Of a stretch of DNA of 60,810 nt, positions 30,631 to 39,996 are shown one piece after another; position 1 is the stretch's first letter; the number at the start of each line of letters is the position of its first letter. Below the pieces are notes generated by a model. It did no database searches, was not told where the DNA came from, and saw only the letters and a program-made list of their open reading frames with translations. This DNA comes from Pseudomonadota bacterium. Its GTDB lineage: Bacteria; Myxococcota_A; UBA796; GCA-2862545. The translations under genes and the position numbers were made by a program. Location: assembly GCA_005776945.1 (NCBI GenBank), contig SXOB01000023.1, forward strand, positions 1 through 60,810, in the 5' to 3' direction.

Positions 30631-31656
30631 ATGCGCCGTGCCGCCTTGTTTGCGCTGCTGTTCTTGGGCTCCGGGTGCCTGGACGGTTTCCGGACGCTTG
30701 TGACGGTTGTGACCTACGATCCGTTCGGCCAGTCCTTTTGGGTCGAGCGTCGGCTGCAGGATGTCACGCCCGCGTTCTTTGGGTGCGACCAGGCACCCGA
30801 GGCCTGTGTTGCGGCCGTGCAGCGCGTGCTCGACTTGTCCCCGCCCGAATTGGCAGTGAGTCCAGCGGACACCTTGGTGCTGCGCCTCCTGGATTCGGGA
30901 CCCGTCGACCCCGTCGTCGCGCTCGAGCGCGTGGGCGACCGCGTCGACATCGTCGTCCGGTATGGGGCTCCGCTTGGCGGCCGCGCCGCGGAGGACACCC
31001 TCGTGCGCGCCGAGTTCGATGCGTCGCACAAGGGCAGGGGCGTGTACCGGCTCGTCGTCGACAGCGCTGCGAGCGTGTTGCCACCCGAGGGGCGGCACCG
31101 CATCCGGCGCGTCGCCCAAGCGGGGACAGACGGCCTCGAATGGCATGTGTGGTGGGAACTACCGGGGTCGACGCGCGACGTGACCACGACCTTGCCCGTC
31201 AGCGACCAAGGAACGGGGCTTCTCGTGGCGTGGCCCGAACTCCGCAACCGCCTGCCATGGTCCGATGGCGCTCAGCCGGGGCCGCGGCCCGCCGCAGCGG
31301 TTGCGGAGTCGCCACAGTCGCATGCGCCCGGCCTTCGCGTCGTCGCCCATGACCCTCGGATCAACGGCGCGGCCGATTCGGCGCGGCTGGCCGAAAGCGC
31401 GTCCGCGTTGTTGCCGGCGATTGAGACGTGCTGGGAAGGGCAAGCGGCTCTGCAGCCCGGATTGGAGGGCTACGCCTTCTTGTTTGCACGCGTGGACAGC
31501 CATGGCCACGTCGCGAGCACTTCGGTGTACGGCACGCTTGCTGCGCCAAGCCTGTACGCGTGCCTCGAACGCGCGTTCCACGCTTGGACCCCTCCCGGCG
31601 TCCTGAATGTCGATGTGGAGTTCCCCTTCGCGCTGTCGTCGAAGGCACCAAGGTGA
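30631..31656 (+). CDS. Lipoprotein with AgmX/PglI-like C-terminal domain
   Basis: A 341-residue protein with a normal lipoprotein signal, MRRAALFALLFLGSGC. The N-terminal 200 residues are not recognised. The C-terminal part, ETCWEGQAALQPGLEGYAFLFARVDSHGHVASTSVYG, then LYACLERAFHAWTPPG, has two cysteines and a TonB-like beta-alpha-beta layout. It resembles the AgmX/PglI C-terminal domain that is frequent in Myxococcota gliding and envelope proteins. It may act in periplasmic protein contact. Its stop overlaps the GTG of rarA (GTGA). Confidence 0.6.
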   Translation: MRRAALFALLFLGSGCLDGFRTLVTVVTYDPFGQSFWVERRLQDVTPAFFGCDQAPEACVAAVQRVLDLSPPELAVSPADTLVLRLLDSGPVDPVVALERVGDRVDIVVRYGAPLGGRAAEDTLVRAEFDASHKGRGVYRLVVDSAASVLPPEGRHRIRRVAQAGTDGLEWHVWWELPGSTRDVTTTLPVSDQGTGLLVAWPELRNRLPWSDGAQPGPRPAAAVAESPQSHAPGLRVVAHDPRINGAADSARLAESASALLPAIETCWEGQAALQPGLEGYAFLFARVDSHGHVASTSVYGTLAAPSLYACLERAFHAWTPPGVLNVDVEFPFALSSKAPR

Positions 31657-32909
31657 CGGTGTCCCTCGCCGCCGCGATGCGCCCAACCCACCTCGACGGG
31701 TTGGTTGGTCATCGTCGGTGGATTGCGCCGGGGGCGCCGTTGCGGAGAGCGGCGGAGGCGGGGCGGCTGTTTTCCATCGTCCTTTGGGGGCCGCCTGGCT
31801 GCGGGAAGACGACCTTGGCCCGGCTGCTCGCCCAGGCCGCGGGCCGCCCGTTCGTCGCGCGGTCCGCCGTTTTGGACGGCGTCTCGGAATTGAGGACGCT
31901 GCTGCGCGAAGCGCCGTCGGACGGCGTCGTGTTGTTCCTGGATGAAATCCACCGATGGAGTCGAATGCAACAGGATGCGCTCTTGCCGCATCTGGAACTC
32001 GGCACCGTCGCCCTGATTGGGGCGACGACGGAGAACCCGACGGCGTCCCTGACTCCCGCGCTGAGATCGCGCGTCCAACTCGTGCACCTCGAGCCGCTTT
32101 CGGTGGCGGAGTTGCGCGACGTCGTCGCGCGTGCCTTGGCCGGGCCGCTGGCCAGCCGGGCCAACGACGTCGAAACGGCTTTGCTCGACGCGATGTGCCG
32201 GACCGCATCAGGCGACGCGCGGCGCGTCCTCGATGACCTCGAGCGCCTCGTCATCGCGTTCCCAGAAGGCCCGATCGACGCCGAACGTGCGGGGCGCGTG
32301 CTCGATCGCGCGGCGCTGAGGCACGACCGAGACGACGCGGCCGATGTGATGTCGGCCCTGATCAAGTCGATGCGCGGCTCAGACCCCGACGCCGCGCTCT
32401 ACTGGCTCGCGCGGCTGATCGAAGGGGGTGAGGACGCGCTCGCCATCGCGCGCCGCCTTGTCGTCTTTGCGAGCGAGGACGTCGGCAACGCCGACCCGCG
32501 TGGCCTGTGGATGGCGACGTCGGCCGTTCAGTCCATCCAGGCCGTCGGCATGCCCGAAGGGCAGTACGCGCTCGCCCAGGTCGTCATCTGGCTGGCGGCC
32601 GCTCCGAAGAGCGACGCTGTGGCCAAGGCGGTCGCACTCGCGCTGGAGGCCGTACACCGAGACGGATCGAGGCCGGTCCCGCGCGCCCTTCGGCTGCCGA
32701 CATCCGCGACGCGCGGCGAAGGTGCGGGCGACGGCTACCGAAATCCCCACGACTTCCGTCACCACGTGGTCGCAGCTTCGTATTGGCCCGACGACCTCGA
32801 CCCGCGCACCTTCTACGCGCCAGATCGCACCGCCGAAGAGCGGACCCTCCTCGAGCGCTTGGCCTGGTTTCGACGCAAGGCGCGGAACTCCGAGTCGAGC
32901 GAAGCGTAG
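31653..32909 (+). CDS. rarA: Replication-associated recombination protein A (AAA+ ATPase)
   Basis: RarA/MgsA is a clamp-loader-like AAA+ ATPase that acts at stalled replication forks. The 418-residue protein opens MRPTHLDGLVGHRRWIAPGAPLRRA and has Walker A GPPGCGKTT (46-54). Walker B is VLFLDEIHRW (93-102), sensor 1 is ALIGATTENP, and SGDARRVLDDLERL marks sensor 2. The C-terminal domain has ALIKSMRGSDPDAALYWLARLIEGGEDALAIARRLVVFASEDVGNADP and GYRNPHDF, which are specific to this family. GTG at 31653 is chosen for its GTGA overlap with the previous gene; ATG at 31677 is the other option. Confidence 0.95.
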   Translation: MTVSLAAAMRPTHLDGLVGHRRWIAPGAPLRRAAEAGRLFSIVLWGPPGCGKTTLARLLAQAAGRPFVARSAVLDGVSELRTLLREAPSDGVVLFLDEIHRWSRMQQDALLPHLELGTVALIGATTENPTASLTPALRSRVQLVHLEPLSVAELRDVVARALAGPLASRANDVETALLDAMCRTASGDARRVLDDLERLVIAFPEGPIDAERAGRVLDRAALRHDRDDAADVMSALIKSMRGSDPDAALYWLARLIEGGEDALAIARRLVVFASEDVGNADPRGLWMATSAVQSIQAVGMPEGQYALAQVVIWLAAAPKSDAVAKAVALALEAVHRDGSRPVPRALRLPTSATRGEGAGDGYRNPHDFRHHVVAASYWPDDLDPRTFYAPDRTAEERTLLERLAWFRRKARNSESSEA

Positions 32910-32937
32910 GGAGAGGCGTACGGACCCCGACGGTCGG

Positions 32938-34089
32938 TCAGGGCAGGGGACCCCACGGAACGGCGCCGCCCCAGGGCGTCTCTTCGACCTGTGGCCGACG
33001 CACACAATCGTAGCGCATCGGCAGCTCGGACAAGAGCTCTCGAATCTCCGCCTCCACGGCCGTGGGGTCGGCGCCAGGTGCGGTCGTCACGTCTACGGCC
33101 GCTCGAATGCCCGACCGCTCGAGGAGGGCCGCCTCCGCCAAGGGGACGACACTTCCCGAGGCCGATGTGAGCGGCCACTGCCGGAGCGGCTCATCGGCGC
33201 CAAACGTGCCGCGAAGGATGATCGTGGGGCCGTCCACCGCAACCAACTCCGCCGAGAGCGCCTCGGCAAGGATGGGGCCCATCGCTGCGGCTGGACGACC
33301 AAGGCGACCGAGGCCAGGTCGCGTCAGCGTCGCGCGGAGCGTCTCATCGGCCTCCGCCGCGGTGACGGACTGAATGTTGGTGATGCCGAGGAGGGCGGCT
33401 CGCGCAGCCGTCACCCAGTCTCTGTGTGCGGACAGCGACGCGGGCTGGAGCGGCACCAAGGTGTAGTGCGTCGGAGGACCGATGGGCTCGGCGGGCGGAG
33501 GCGGCGCGACGACGTCGACGACAGGTTCCTCGGGGAAGGTGGCGGGCCCCGTCCCCCGGACGAGTTCAACGAGGACGAGCGGGCCGCCAATGACCTCGAA
33601 GGTCTGGTCACCTACGCGGTATCGGCCAAGCGGCAACAAGCCGTTGTAGCGGCGCTCATCCCGGAGGGCATCTTTGGCGGCCTGGATCGTCGAACGTTCG
33701 TCGGGCGCCATCCCGGGGTCCAGCGCTTCGAGAACGGCGAAGCCCTCCCAGCCTTTGCGCGCCACCAGGTCAACGGGACCGTAGGCGACCTCAATGCGCG
33801 AAAGCCACTCGAGCGTCGCGAGGACGGGTTCGAGCTTGCGCGCCTCCATCAGGCGCTTCCAGGTGTCGCTCATCTGCCCACGGGCCTGGGAAGCGTGAGC
33901 CCCAAGCAGGTGGAGGGAGGCGGGGACGGCGGCGCCCCTCAAGCGGAGCGCCTCGATGGCTCGGTAGGCGCGGTCGACGCCATCCCAGGCCCCGCGAGCT
34001 GCCAGGCGCTCCATCTCGTGGCCGAGGCGCGCCACTTCGGCGGAGTCGTCTGCGGGAGCCGCGACGGCTGCCACGGGGAGCCAGAACAT
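32938..34089 (-). CDS. Hypothetical exported protein
   Basis: A 383-residue protein with an 11-residue signal sequence, MFWLPVAAVAA, and start fixed by ATGA overlap with the acyl-CoA dehydrogenase gene. The N-terminal half is helical with TPR-like spacing (VARLGHEMERLAARGAWDGVDRAYRAIEALRLRG, LHLLGAHASQARGQMSDTWKRL). A proline-rich stretch (VDVVAPPPPAEPIGPPTH) leads to a beta-rich second half. I do not recognise the family; a periplasmic TPR-like adaptor is the closest description. It is the last gene of a long minus-strand run and converges on rarA. Confidence 0.55.
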   Translation of the reverse strand: MFWLPVAAVAAPADDSAEVARLGHEMERLAARGAWDGVDRAYRAIEALRLRGAAVPASLHLLGAHASQARGQMSDTWKRLMEARKLEPVLATLEWLSRIEVAYGPVDLVARKGWEGFAVLEALDPGMAPDERSTIQAAKDALRDERRYNGLLPLGRYRVGDQTFEVIGGPLVLVELVRGTGPATFPEEPVVDVVAPPPPAEPIGPPTHYTLVPLQPASLSAHRDWVTAARAALLGITNIQSVTAAEADETLRATLTRPGLGRLGRPAAAMGPILAEALSAELVAVDGPTIILRGTFGADEPLRQWPLTSASGSVVPLAEAALLERSGIRAAVDVTTAPGADPTAVEAEIRELLSELPMRYDCVRRPQVEETPWGGAVPWGPLP

Positions 34090-35279
34090 CAGTAGGACCT
34101 TGGCAAACCGAGATCGTGCTCGGCGATGAAACTGAGAATCAGCTCATTGTTGATCGGTGCCGTCTGCAGCAGGCGAGCGGTTTCGAACAGCCAAATGACG
34201 CCATACTCCTCGGAGAACCCGTATCCGCCATGGGTCTGGATGCTCCGGTCGACGGCCTCCATGACCATCCGCGACGCCTCGTATTTGGCCATGTTCGCGT
34301 AGGACCCCACGGTCCGCGGGTCCAGCTTGCGGTCGAAGGCCCACGCGGCCCGAAGCGTCAGCAACTGGCTCGCCTCCAGCCAAACGCGCACCCGCGCAAG
34401 GGGATGGGAGACGCCCTGATAGGACCCGATGGGCGCGTTGCGGAAGACGCGCCGTTCGTTGGCGTACTTGACCGCTTTGTCGAGCGCGTAGCGCGCCATT
34501 CCGTTCGCGAGGGCCGCGGCACAAATCCGCTCGGGATTGAGGCTCGTGAAAAGGGCGACGCCGCCCATATCGGGCTCGCCGACGAGGTCCTCGCCCGGCA
34601 CGAAGACATCGTCGAAGTGGACCTCGAACTGGTTCATTCCCTCGATGCCGTGCGTCGGAATGAGGGAGAGGCCGAGCCCCGGGGCACGCGTATTGACGAT
34701 GAACAGGGCGAGGCCAAAGGTGCGGGGAAGGCCCTGCGCTTCGACGTCCTGGCGGCTCGTGGTGCGAGCGACGACAAGCATTTGGTCGGCGACGTCGGCG
34801 CCAGTGATGAAGACCTTTGTGCCTTTGAGACGCCAACCATCGCCGTCTCGCCGGGCCAGGCTCGTCATGCGAAACGCGTTGCTGCCGGCGTCGGCCTCCG
34901 TGATGGCGAAGCAGAACTTCTGCTCTCCGGACGCGATGCGGGGCAGCCAGCGGGCCTTGACCGAGTCCGAACCGTGGTGGAGGATCGCCGTGGCGGCCAT
35001 CGTCCCGAGCACCATCAAAGCGTTGCCGAAACCGAGGGCGGCCATCTCCTCCATGGCCAGGGCACCCGCGACAAGGCCAAGGCCGTTGCCGCCGTTCTCC
35101 TCGGGAACAACGCATCCGAGCGCTCCGGCGTCGCACATCGCCGTCCACAGCTCGGGCGGAAAGGTCTTGTGACGGTGCACCATCTCGCGCCAACGGTCAT
35201 GGTCGGCACGATGGGCTTCGAGCGCGGTGCGCACGGCGTCTGCGACAAGGCGCTCGTCGGGCGTCGGATTGAAATCCAT
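34089..35279 (-). CDS. Acyl-CoA dehydrogenase
   Basis: A 396-residue FAD enzyme of the standard-length acyl-CoA dehydrogenase family. It opens MDFNPTPDERLVADAVRTAL. It has GALGCVVPEENGGNGLGLVAGALAMEEMA, the FAD-contacting FAITEADAGSNAFRM, KVFITGADVADQMLVVAR, and the C-terminal RSIQTHGGYGFSEEYGVIWLFETARLLQ. The last of these holds the FAD-binding and catalytic-loop region. It dehydrogenates acyl-CoA in fatty acid or amino acid breakdown; chain length cannot be predicted. It shares little with the 607-residue enzyme in this window. The ATG at 35279 follows the upstream gene by 20 bp; its stop overlaps the next ATG. Confidence 0.93.
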   Translation of the reverse strand: MDFNPTPDERLVADAVRTALEAHRADHDRWREMVHRHKTFPPELWTAMCDAGALGCVVPEENGGNGLGLVAGALAMEEMAALGFGNALMVLGTMAATAILHHGSDSVKARWLPRIASGEQKFCFAITEADAGSNAFRMTSLARRDGDGWRLKGTKVFITGADVADQMLVVARTTSRQDVEAQGLPRTFGLALFIVNTRAPGLGLSLIPTHGIEGMNQFEVHFDDVFVPGEDLVGEPDMGGVALFTSLNPERICAAALANGMARYALDKAVKYANERRVFRNAPIGSYQGVSHPLARVRVWLEASQLLTLRAAWAFDRKLDPRTVGSYANMAKYEASRMVMEAVDRSIQTHGGYGFSEEYGVIWLFETARLLQTAPINNELILSFIAEHDLGLPRSY

Positions 35280-35299
35280 GGCAGCTCCGAGGCGACCGG

Positions 35300-36244
35300 C
35301 TATCGCAGGAGGACCGCTCGGGCCTCGGTGAGCAGCGCGCGCGAAGCGCCGTTTCCGGTGGTCCAGGGGCTGGCGAAAGCCCACCGGACGGTGCCGTCGG
35401 GACCGACGTCGACGATGCGGCCGGCCACGCCATCCGTGACGAGCACGCCCCCGTCCTCCAGCGGGTCGACGGCGCCGCACCAGGGGCTGTCGAAGCCCGT
35501 GGCCCAAACGCGCTCGCGGCCGTCCGCATCCACTCGCAACACGCGGCTCCCCGAGGGCGCGCCACGGTTGTCGAAGAGGACGATGTCGCCGTTGGGGAGG
35601 CTTCGAGGGTCGTGTTGGGCGGCCCATGCACCGGTCGTCCAACGGGTGGACTTCGCGGTGCCCAAGTCAATCCACCAAAGCGCCGACGGTTGGCGCAACG
35701 AAATGAGCAACCCCGAGGTCGTCCATTCCAGCGCGTTGGCATGCAGGGGGTCGCCGACGGTGGCGATGGGGAGGCCTGCAGCCCGGGCCAAGGGCAACAG
35801 GTCCAGGATGGCGAGGGTGGCGCCGGTTTCGAGATCCAGCGTAAGGACTCGATCGTGAACGGCGCCCGCTGCTGCAGTGCGGTCCAACGCGAGCGCCGTT
35901 CCGTCGGATTGGGGCAGCACTTCATGGTGAAAGGCGCCGCGCTGAACCCACTGGGCGGTGTTGTTGGGATTCAGGCGGGCGAGCGCACGCCCTTCGACGA
36001 CGACGAGCAGGTCATCGCCAAGGGGCGTGGCGCTTCGCCAAAGGCCCTCGGGGAGCGGGGGCTCAGCCCGCAACACGGAGACGATGGTGCCCGACGCGTC
36101 GATCGTTCTCGCCTCGGGCCCGAACGCGCCGACGACGCGAATGGCCCGCGGCCGCCCGTCTGACACCGTCACGCCCGTCGCTCCCGTCGATGGGGCCGCG
36201 GCCTCGGCGTAGCCCAACGATTCGAGGAGGGCGGCGTCGCTCAC
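35300..36244 (-). CDS. Arylsulfotransferase (ASST)-like beta-propeller protein
   Basis: A 314-residue protein with the markers of the arylsulfotransferase beta-propeller family: GDPLHANALEWTTSGLLISLRQPSALWWIDL and then AAQHDPRSLPNGDIVLFDNRGAPSGSRVLRVDADG, followed by DPLEDGGVLVTDGVAGRIVDVGPDG. The HDPRSLPNGDIVLFDN piece is the most conserved part of this family; classical ASST uses an active-site His to move sulfate between phenols in the periplasm. Here no signal peptide is seen: the GTG start overlaps the upstream stop (GTGA) and is followed by SDAALLESLGYAEAA. Either it is cytoplasmic or the function has changed. Confidence 0.65.
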   Translation of the reverse strand: MSDAALLESLGYAEAAAPSTGATGVTVSDGRPRAIRVVGAFGPEARTIDASGTIVSVLRAEPPLPEGLWRSATPLGDDLLVVVEGRALARLNPNNTAQWVQRGAFHHEVLPQSDGTALALDRTAAAGAVHDRVLTLDLETGATLAILDLLPLARAAGLPIATVGDPLHANALEWTTSGLLISLRQPSALWWIDLGTAKSTRWTTGAWAAQHDPRSLPNGDIVLFDNRGAPSGSRVLRVDADGRERVWATGFDSPWCGAVDPLEDGGVLVTDGVAGRIVDVGPDGTVRWAFASPWTTGNGASRALLTEARAVLLR

Positions 36245-37998
36245 GGCGCTCGAACTCCTTCTCTGGGATCGAGCCACGCCGTCAGGCCAAGCGTGGCGTC
36301 GCCTGCGGCGATGCCAAGCGGCTGCCACGTTGCGCGACCTTCCAAGCCGATGTGGACGCCGGATGGACGCGCCACTGGTGTCCAAACCACTCGCGCGCCA
36401 GGCCCAAGAACGAAAACGCCAGCCGTCATCGTGGGGCCGACGCGGATCGCGTCGTTGCCGAATGAGGGGCCCACCGTCACGCTTCCAAGCCGGTGAAGGG
36501 ACTCGTCGCCCGTCTCATAAGCGACGCGCCAGCGGATGAGCGGCGCCGACTCCAGCGAAATCAGAAGTGCGGCTGCGCCGTCGCCTTCGCACCACGCTGC
36601 GATGGCCGGACTTGCGGTCTCCTCGATGCGCTCGGGTTGGCCGAGTTCTTCCCAGGACAAACCCGTCGAGGTGACCCCACCGGACACGCCAAGGGTGCCG
36701 CCGAGACGATGACAGCTTGGGAGGACAGCATTCTTGGCCGAAGGGCCCGGAGTCTTGGTCGGGATTTGCACGGTCCAAGCCACGTCGACCAATCCCACGA
36801 CGGTCGTGAGTTCGCCCGTCTGTGGACCGGTGACCCACGAGATTCGGCCCTCGATCCCGTGGTGGTAGCCGCTGCGCAACGTCCAAGGCAGCGCGAAGGC
36901 TCGGAGGCCGGCCTGCGCCTGAAGAAGGCCCGCGCCAACGAAGGGGCCAGCGCGCAGATGCGGACTACCGAAGGTGAGGCCCGCCTGGCCTACGACGAGG
37001 TGCCAAAGGAACACGTCGCCAAATTGGACGACCGTTGGCGCGGTGTCGGCGCCCACCCAAAAGCGGGTGCGGCCGGCGCTCAACTCGACCGTTCCGAACA
37101 GCCACGGCGACCCAAGCACGCCCCGCTGGGGGCCGACGACGCCGCCTGCCTCGATGCCGCCACCGATCGCGAAGGTCCGAAGCGGTTCGGCGCGGCCCAA
37201 TCGGTCCCGGTCCCAGGGCGTGGCGAGTCGCCAGGCGTTCGTGGCCTCGACGTGGGACTCCGACCTGCGGCTCTGGGCCATCTGCGGAATGAGGCCGGCG
37301 TTGAGGGGTGCGCCGATGTGCAGCGTGGCGCCTTCGAGCCGTGCAAGGTGTGACGTCGTCGCCGCACCAGCGCCGCCCGTGTGCGGTCCCGTTTGGCGCT
37401 GGCCGGATTGAATCCGCGTCGCCGTTTCGGCGTTCACCAGCCAAAGCGCGGTTGTGCTCGACACGAGGTCGCCGGGCTCGATGCCCTGTAGGACCGACCC
37501 GTCGAGGGTGGTGACATCGCCAACCCGCCACGCGACCGACGCGCCGCCCGTGGCGAGGTCGTCGACCCGCGTCGTGAGCAACTGTTCTTCCCCGTTGGCC
37601 CAGACCCGCCGCAGGCCGCTGGCATCGGAGACGAAGCAGTCGTCTTGGCGGCACGCGACCATGGCGTCCGCGTCCAGAGGCAAGAGGCCCCACACCGCCC
37701 CGGTGTTCGAATCGATGAGCCGGTCGTCCACCCACAGGGCGGGCGTTTGCCCGTCCGGAATCTGGCACCGTCCCGCGGAAATCATGTGGCCGTCGTCGTT
37801 GACGGCGGCGCGCGCTGAGCAGGTTCCTCCGTCGAACGGCGCGTCGGCCGACGTAGGGGTGAGGGCGCCGTCGGCAGCCACCCACCAGCCGCCGGTCGCA
37901 GTTTGGACCCAAAAGCGGTCGCCCTCCGCCCGGACGTCGCTGCCCGCTTCGGGCAGGGTGACCATCGCCAGCGCCGCCGCTGCGGCGACGGGATTCAT
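36241..37998 (-). CDS. Exported beta-rich protein, possible outer-membrane barrel
   Basis: A 585-residue protein starting MNPVAAAAALAMVTLP, a weak signal sequence, with its ATG in the upstream stop (ATGA). The first 240 residues are propeller-like, with repeated short strands (GGWWVAADGALTPTS, ALWVDDRLIDSN, LRRVWANGEEQLLTT) and several cysteines. The rest alternates glycine, aromatic and hydrophobic residues (GGGIEAGGVVGPQRGVL, HLRAGPFVGAGLLQAQ, GLVDVAWTVQIP), typical of membrane barrels. I do not recognise a family. It lies between the kinase-PhnD fusion and the ASST-like gene and may be the envelope output of that signalling gene. Confidence 0.5.
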   Translation of the reverse strand: MNPVAAAAALAMVTLPEAGSDVRAEGDRFWVQTATGGWWVAADGALTPTSADAPFDGGTCSARAAVNDDGHMISAGRCQIPDGQTPALWVDDRLIDSNTGAVWGLLPLDADAMVACRQDDCFVSDASGLRRVWANGEEQLLTTRVDDLATGGASVAWRVGDVTTLDGSVLQGIEPGDLVSSTTALWLVNAETATRIQSGQRQTGPHTGGAGAATTSHLARLEGATLHIGAPLNAGLIPQMAQSRRSESHVEATNAWRLATPWDRDRLGRAEPLRTFAIGGGIEAGGVVGPQRGVLGSPWLFGTVELSAGRTRFWVGADTAPTVVQFGDVFLWHLVVGQAGLTFGSPHLRAGPFVGAGLLQAQAGLRAFALPWTLRSGYHHGIEGRISWVTGPQTGELTTVVGLVDVAWTVQIPTKTPGPSAKNAVLPSCHRLGGTLGVSGGVTSTGLSWEELGQPERIEETASPAIAAWCEGDGAAALLISLESAPLIRWRVAYETGDESLHRLGSVTVGPSFGNDAIRVGPTMTAGVFVLGPGARVVWTPVARPSGVHIGLEGRATWQPLGIAAGDATLGLTAWLDPREGVRAP

Positions 37999-39977
37999 GG
38001 GGGCGCAAAACCCATCACGGGCGTCTGCGAGGGCGACCCGGGGTAGGTCGTGAACGCGTGCCGCCACCGCCGGACGTCCTGGGGCGAGAGGCTGGCTTTG
38101 CCGACGACGACGTCGTGGGGGGAGGAGCCTGTCACAGCGAGGACCTGGAGCTTGGAGACGGGGATGCCGCGCGGCTCCGCCGTCGTGAACAAGTTCGAGT
38201 AGGTGCCGCCTGAATCGCACAGGCCGCTGAGCAGGTCCCGAAGCACCTGGTCATGGTTGCCGGAGATGCGTGGTGAAAGGTCGACGTCCGGGTCGAGGCC
38301 CTGGGCTCTGAGCCACGCGCGCGGAAGCTGGTAGCCGGTGTTCGACAGGGTGTCGGGGTGGCAAATCGTCGTGCCCTTCAACTCGGCCGTCGACCCGATC
38401 TCCCCGCGGCGAACGAGTAGGTACCCGTCCGACGAGGCGGTGCCCCCCAGGGTCTGACGCGCGACTTCCGGCAGGTCGCTTCGCCGGGCTGCAAGGGACC
38501 GAGCCGTCGCATTCGGCAACACGGCGACATCGGCCGTACCCGCCGCGACAGAGTCTGCCGCCGCCGTGTACGAGGCCGCAACGGTCAGCGCGATCGACCG
38601 TCCCATACGCTGTTCGAGGTGGCGGCGGAGCGGATCCATCGCCGTTTGAAGGACGTCGGTTTGGCGGACCGGCGCAAGAACGATCTGGAGCGGCGCCTCC
38701 GCCGCCTTTCGGGTCATCCACCAGCCGACCCCAAGCGCGAGGGCCGCCACGACAGCCAGAATGGCCCCTACGGGAGGACCGGTCTTCACCGGAGGGGCAG
38801 ACCGAGGCGACAAGGTGGTGGCGGCCCGTTTGGGCGGGAACACCGGCGCGCGACCGGCCTCTGGCGGGGGTTCCGCTGCGTCCTCGCCGGGGCGGGCGCC
38901 AACGCCGGACGGCGTACCTTCGGCGGGGGCCTGTCCCTCGTCGTCGTCGAGGTCGAGGTCGACCGTTTCACCGTCATCGAGTCCGACGTCGAGCACCGTC
39001 TCCAGGGCGGGCAACGCCTCGGTCCCCAATGCGGCGGAGATGGCGGCGGCGCGCGCTTCGTGCCGCTCCCCGACGAGGCCGCGTACGGCCTCCGCGAGCG
39101 CCGGCGGCCCGACACGCAGGCCATTGGCTGCGATGAATGCGAGCAGTTCGTCGCGAAGGGCGTGGGCCGAGTCCTGTCGCGCTTCCGGGTCGACGGCGAG
39201 GGCACGATGCAGGATCGCCCCCAACTCCTCGGGGACGTCGGGCCGCACGTCGCGAAGGTGGTCGACGTCGCCCGACACGATGGCGTTCATCGTGTCGTGG
39301 TCCGAGTCGCGCGCGAACGGCTTGCGGCCGGCGAGAAGTTCCCAACCCACGACGCCGAGGGCAAAGAGGTCGGCCCGCCGGTCTACGCGCTCCTGCCGGA
39401 TGACCTCCGGAGGCATGTAGTTGAGCTTGCCCTTGAGCAGACCCGGCCGGGTAGCCTCATTGCCTTCGGTTGCGATTCCGAAATCGAGCAGCTTGACCTG
39501 CCCGGCATCGTTCACCATCAGATTCTGCGGGCTGACGTCCCTGTGGATCATGCCCCGCCGGGCGGCGCCAGGGGGCACCACTTCGTGGGCGGCATGGACG
39601 GCCGCGCAGGCCTGCACGAGCAACCCCACCACGACGGGGAACGGAAGGTTCGTCGACCTTTCCCGAGCCACATCGACCAACTGGCGAAGCGTGCTTCCAG
39701 GCACGTACTCCATCGTGATGATGGGGTGGCCCGCGACAATTCCATGACCGAAGACGCGGACCACGTTGGGGTGGACCACCGAGGTCGCAAGGCGCGCCTC
39801 GCGGGCGAACATCTCCACGAAATCGGGGTCTGCGGCGAGGTGGGGCAAAATCCGTTTGACGACGATGAGGGAGTCGCCGCGGGGCCGCTGGGTATCGACG
39901 GCGAGATAAACTTCGGCCATTCCGCCGATCGCCAGGCGCTCCACCAAACGGTATCGACCGCGCCGACCTTCAGCCAA
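37995..39977 (-). CDS. Transmembrane Ser/Thr kinase fused to a PhnD-like binding domain
   Basis: A 660-residue sensor kinase. The Hanks-type kinase domain at about 9-285 has the glycine-rich LAIGGMAEVYLA, Lys41, HRDVSPQN (145-152), DFGIAT (165-170) and the MPPE motif near 188. A disordered acidic and proline-rich linker follows (330-400), then one transmembrane helix (403-421). The periplasmic domain from about 430 reads QIVLAPVRQTDVLQTAMDPLRRHLEQRMG, then TADVAVLPNATARSLAARRSDLPEVA. This is the pattern of PhnD/phosphate-phosphonate-type ABC binding proteins. It may sense a phosphorus compound or other anion. TTG is used as start after GGGAG; pabB ends 20 bp upstream. Confidence 0.85.
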   Translation of the reverse strand: MAEGRRGRYRLVERLAIGGMAEVYLAVDTQRPRGDSLIVVKRILPHLAADPDFVEMFAREARLATSVVHPNVVRVFGHGIVAGHPIITMEYVPGSTLRQLVDVARERSTNLPFPVVVGLLVQACAAVHAAHEVVPPGAARRGMIHRDVSPQNLMVNDAGQVKLLDFGIATEGNEATRPGLLKGKLNYMPPEVIRQERVDRRADLFALGVVGWELLAGRKPFARDSDHDTMNAIVSGDVDHLRDVRPDVPEELGAILHRALAVDPEARQDSAHALRDELLAFIAANGLRVGPPALAEAVRGLVGERHEARAAAISAALGTEALPALETVLDVGLDDGETVDLDLDDDEGQAPAEGTPSGVGARPGEDAAEPPPEAGRAPVFPPKRAATTLSPRSAPPVKTGPPVGAILAVVAALALGVGWWMTRKAAEAPLQIVLAPVRQTDVLQTAMDPLRRHLEQRMGRSIALTVAASYTAAADSVAAGTADVAVLPNATARSLAARRSDLPEVARQTLGGTASSDGYLLVRRGEIGSTAELKGTTICHPDTLSNTGYQLPRAWLRAQGLDPDVDLSPRISGNHDQVLRDLLSGLCDSGGTYSNLFTTAEPRGIPVSKLQVLAVTGSSPHDVVVGKASLSPQDVRRWRHAFTTYPGSPSQTPVMGFAPP

Positions 39978-39996
39978 GGGGGCTCCCGCGCCGCTT

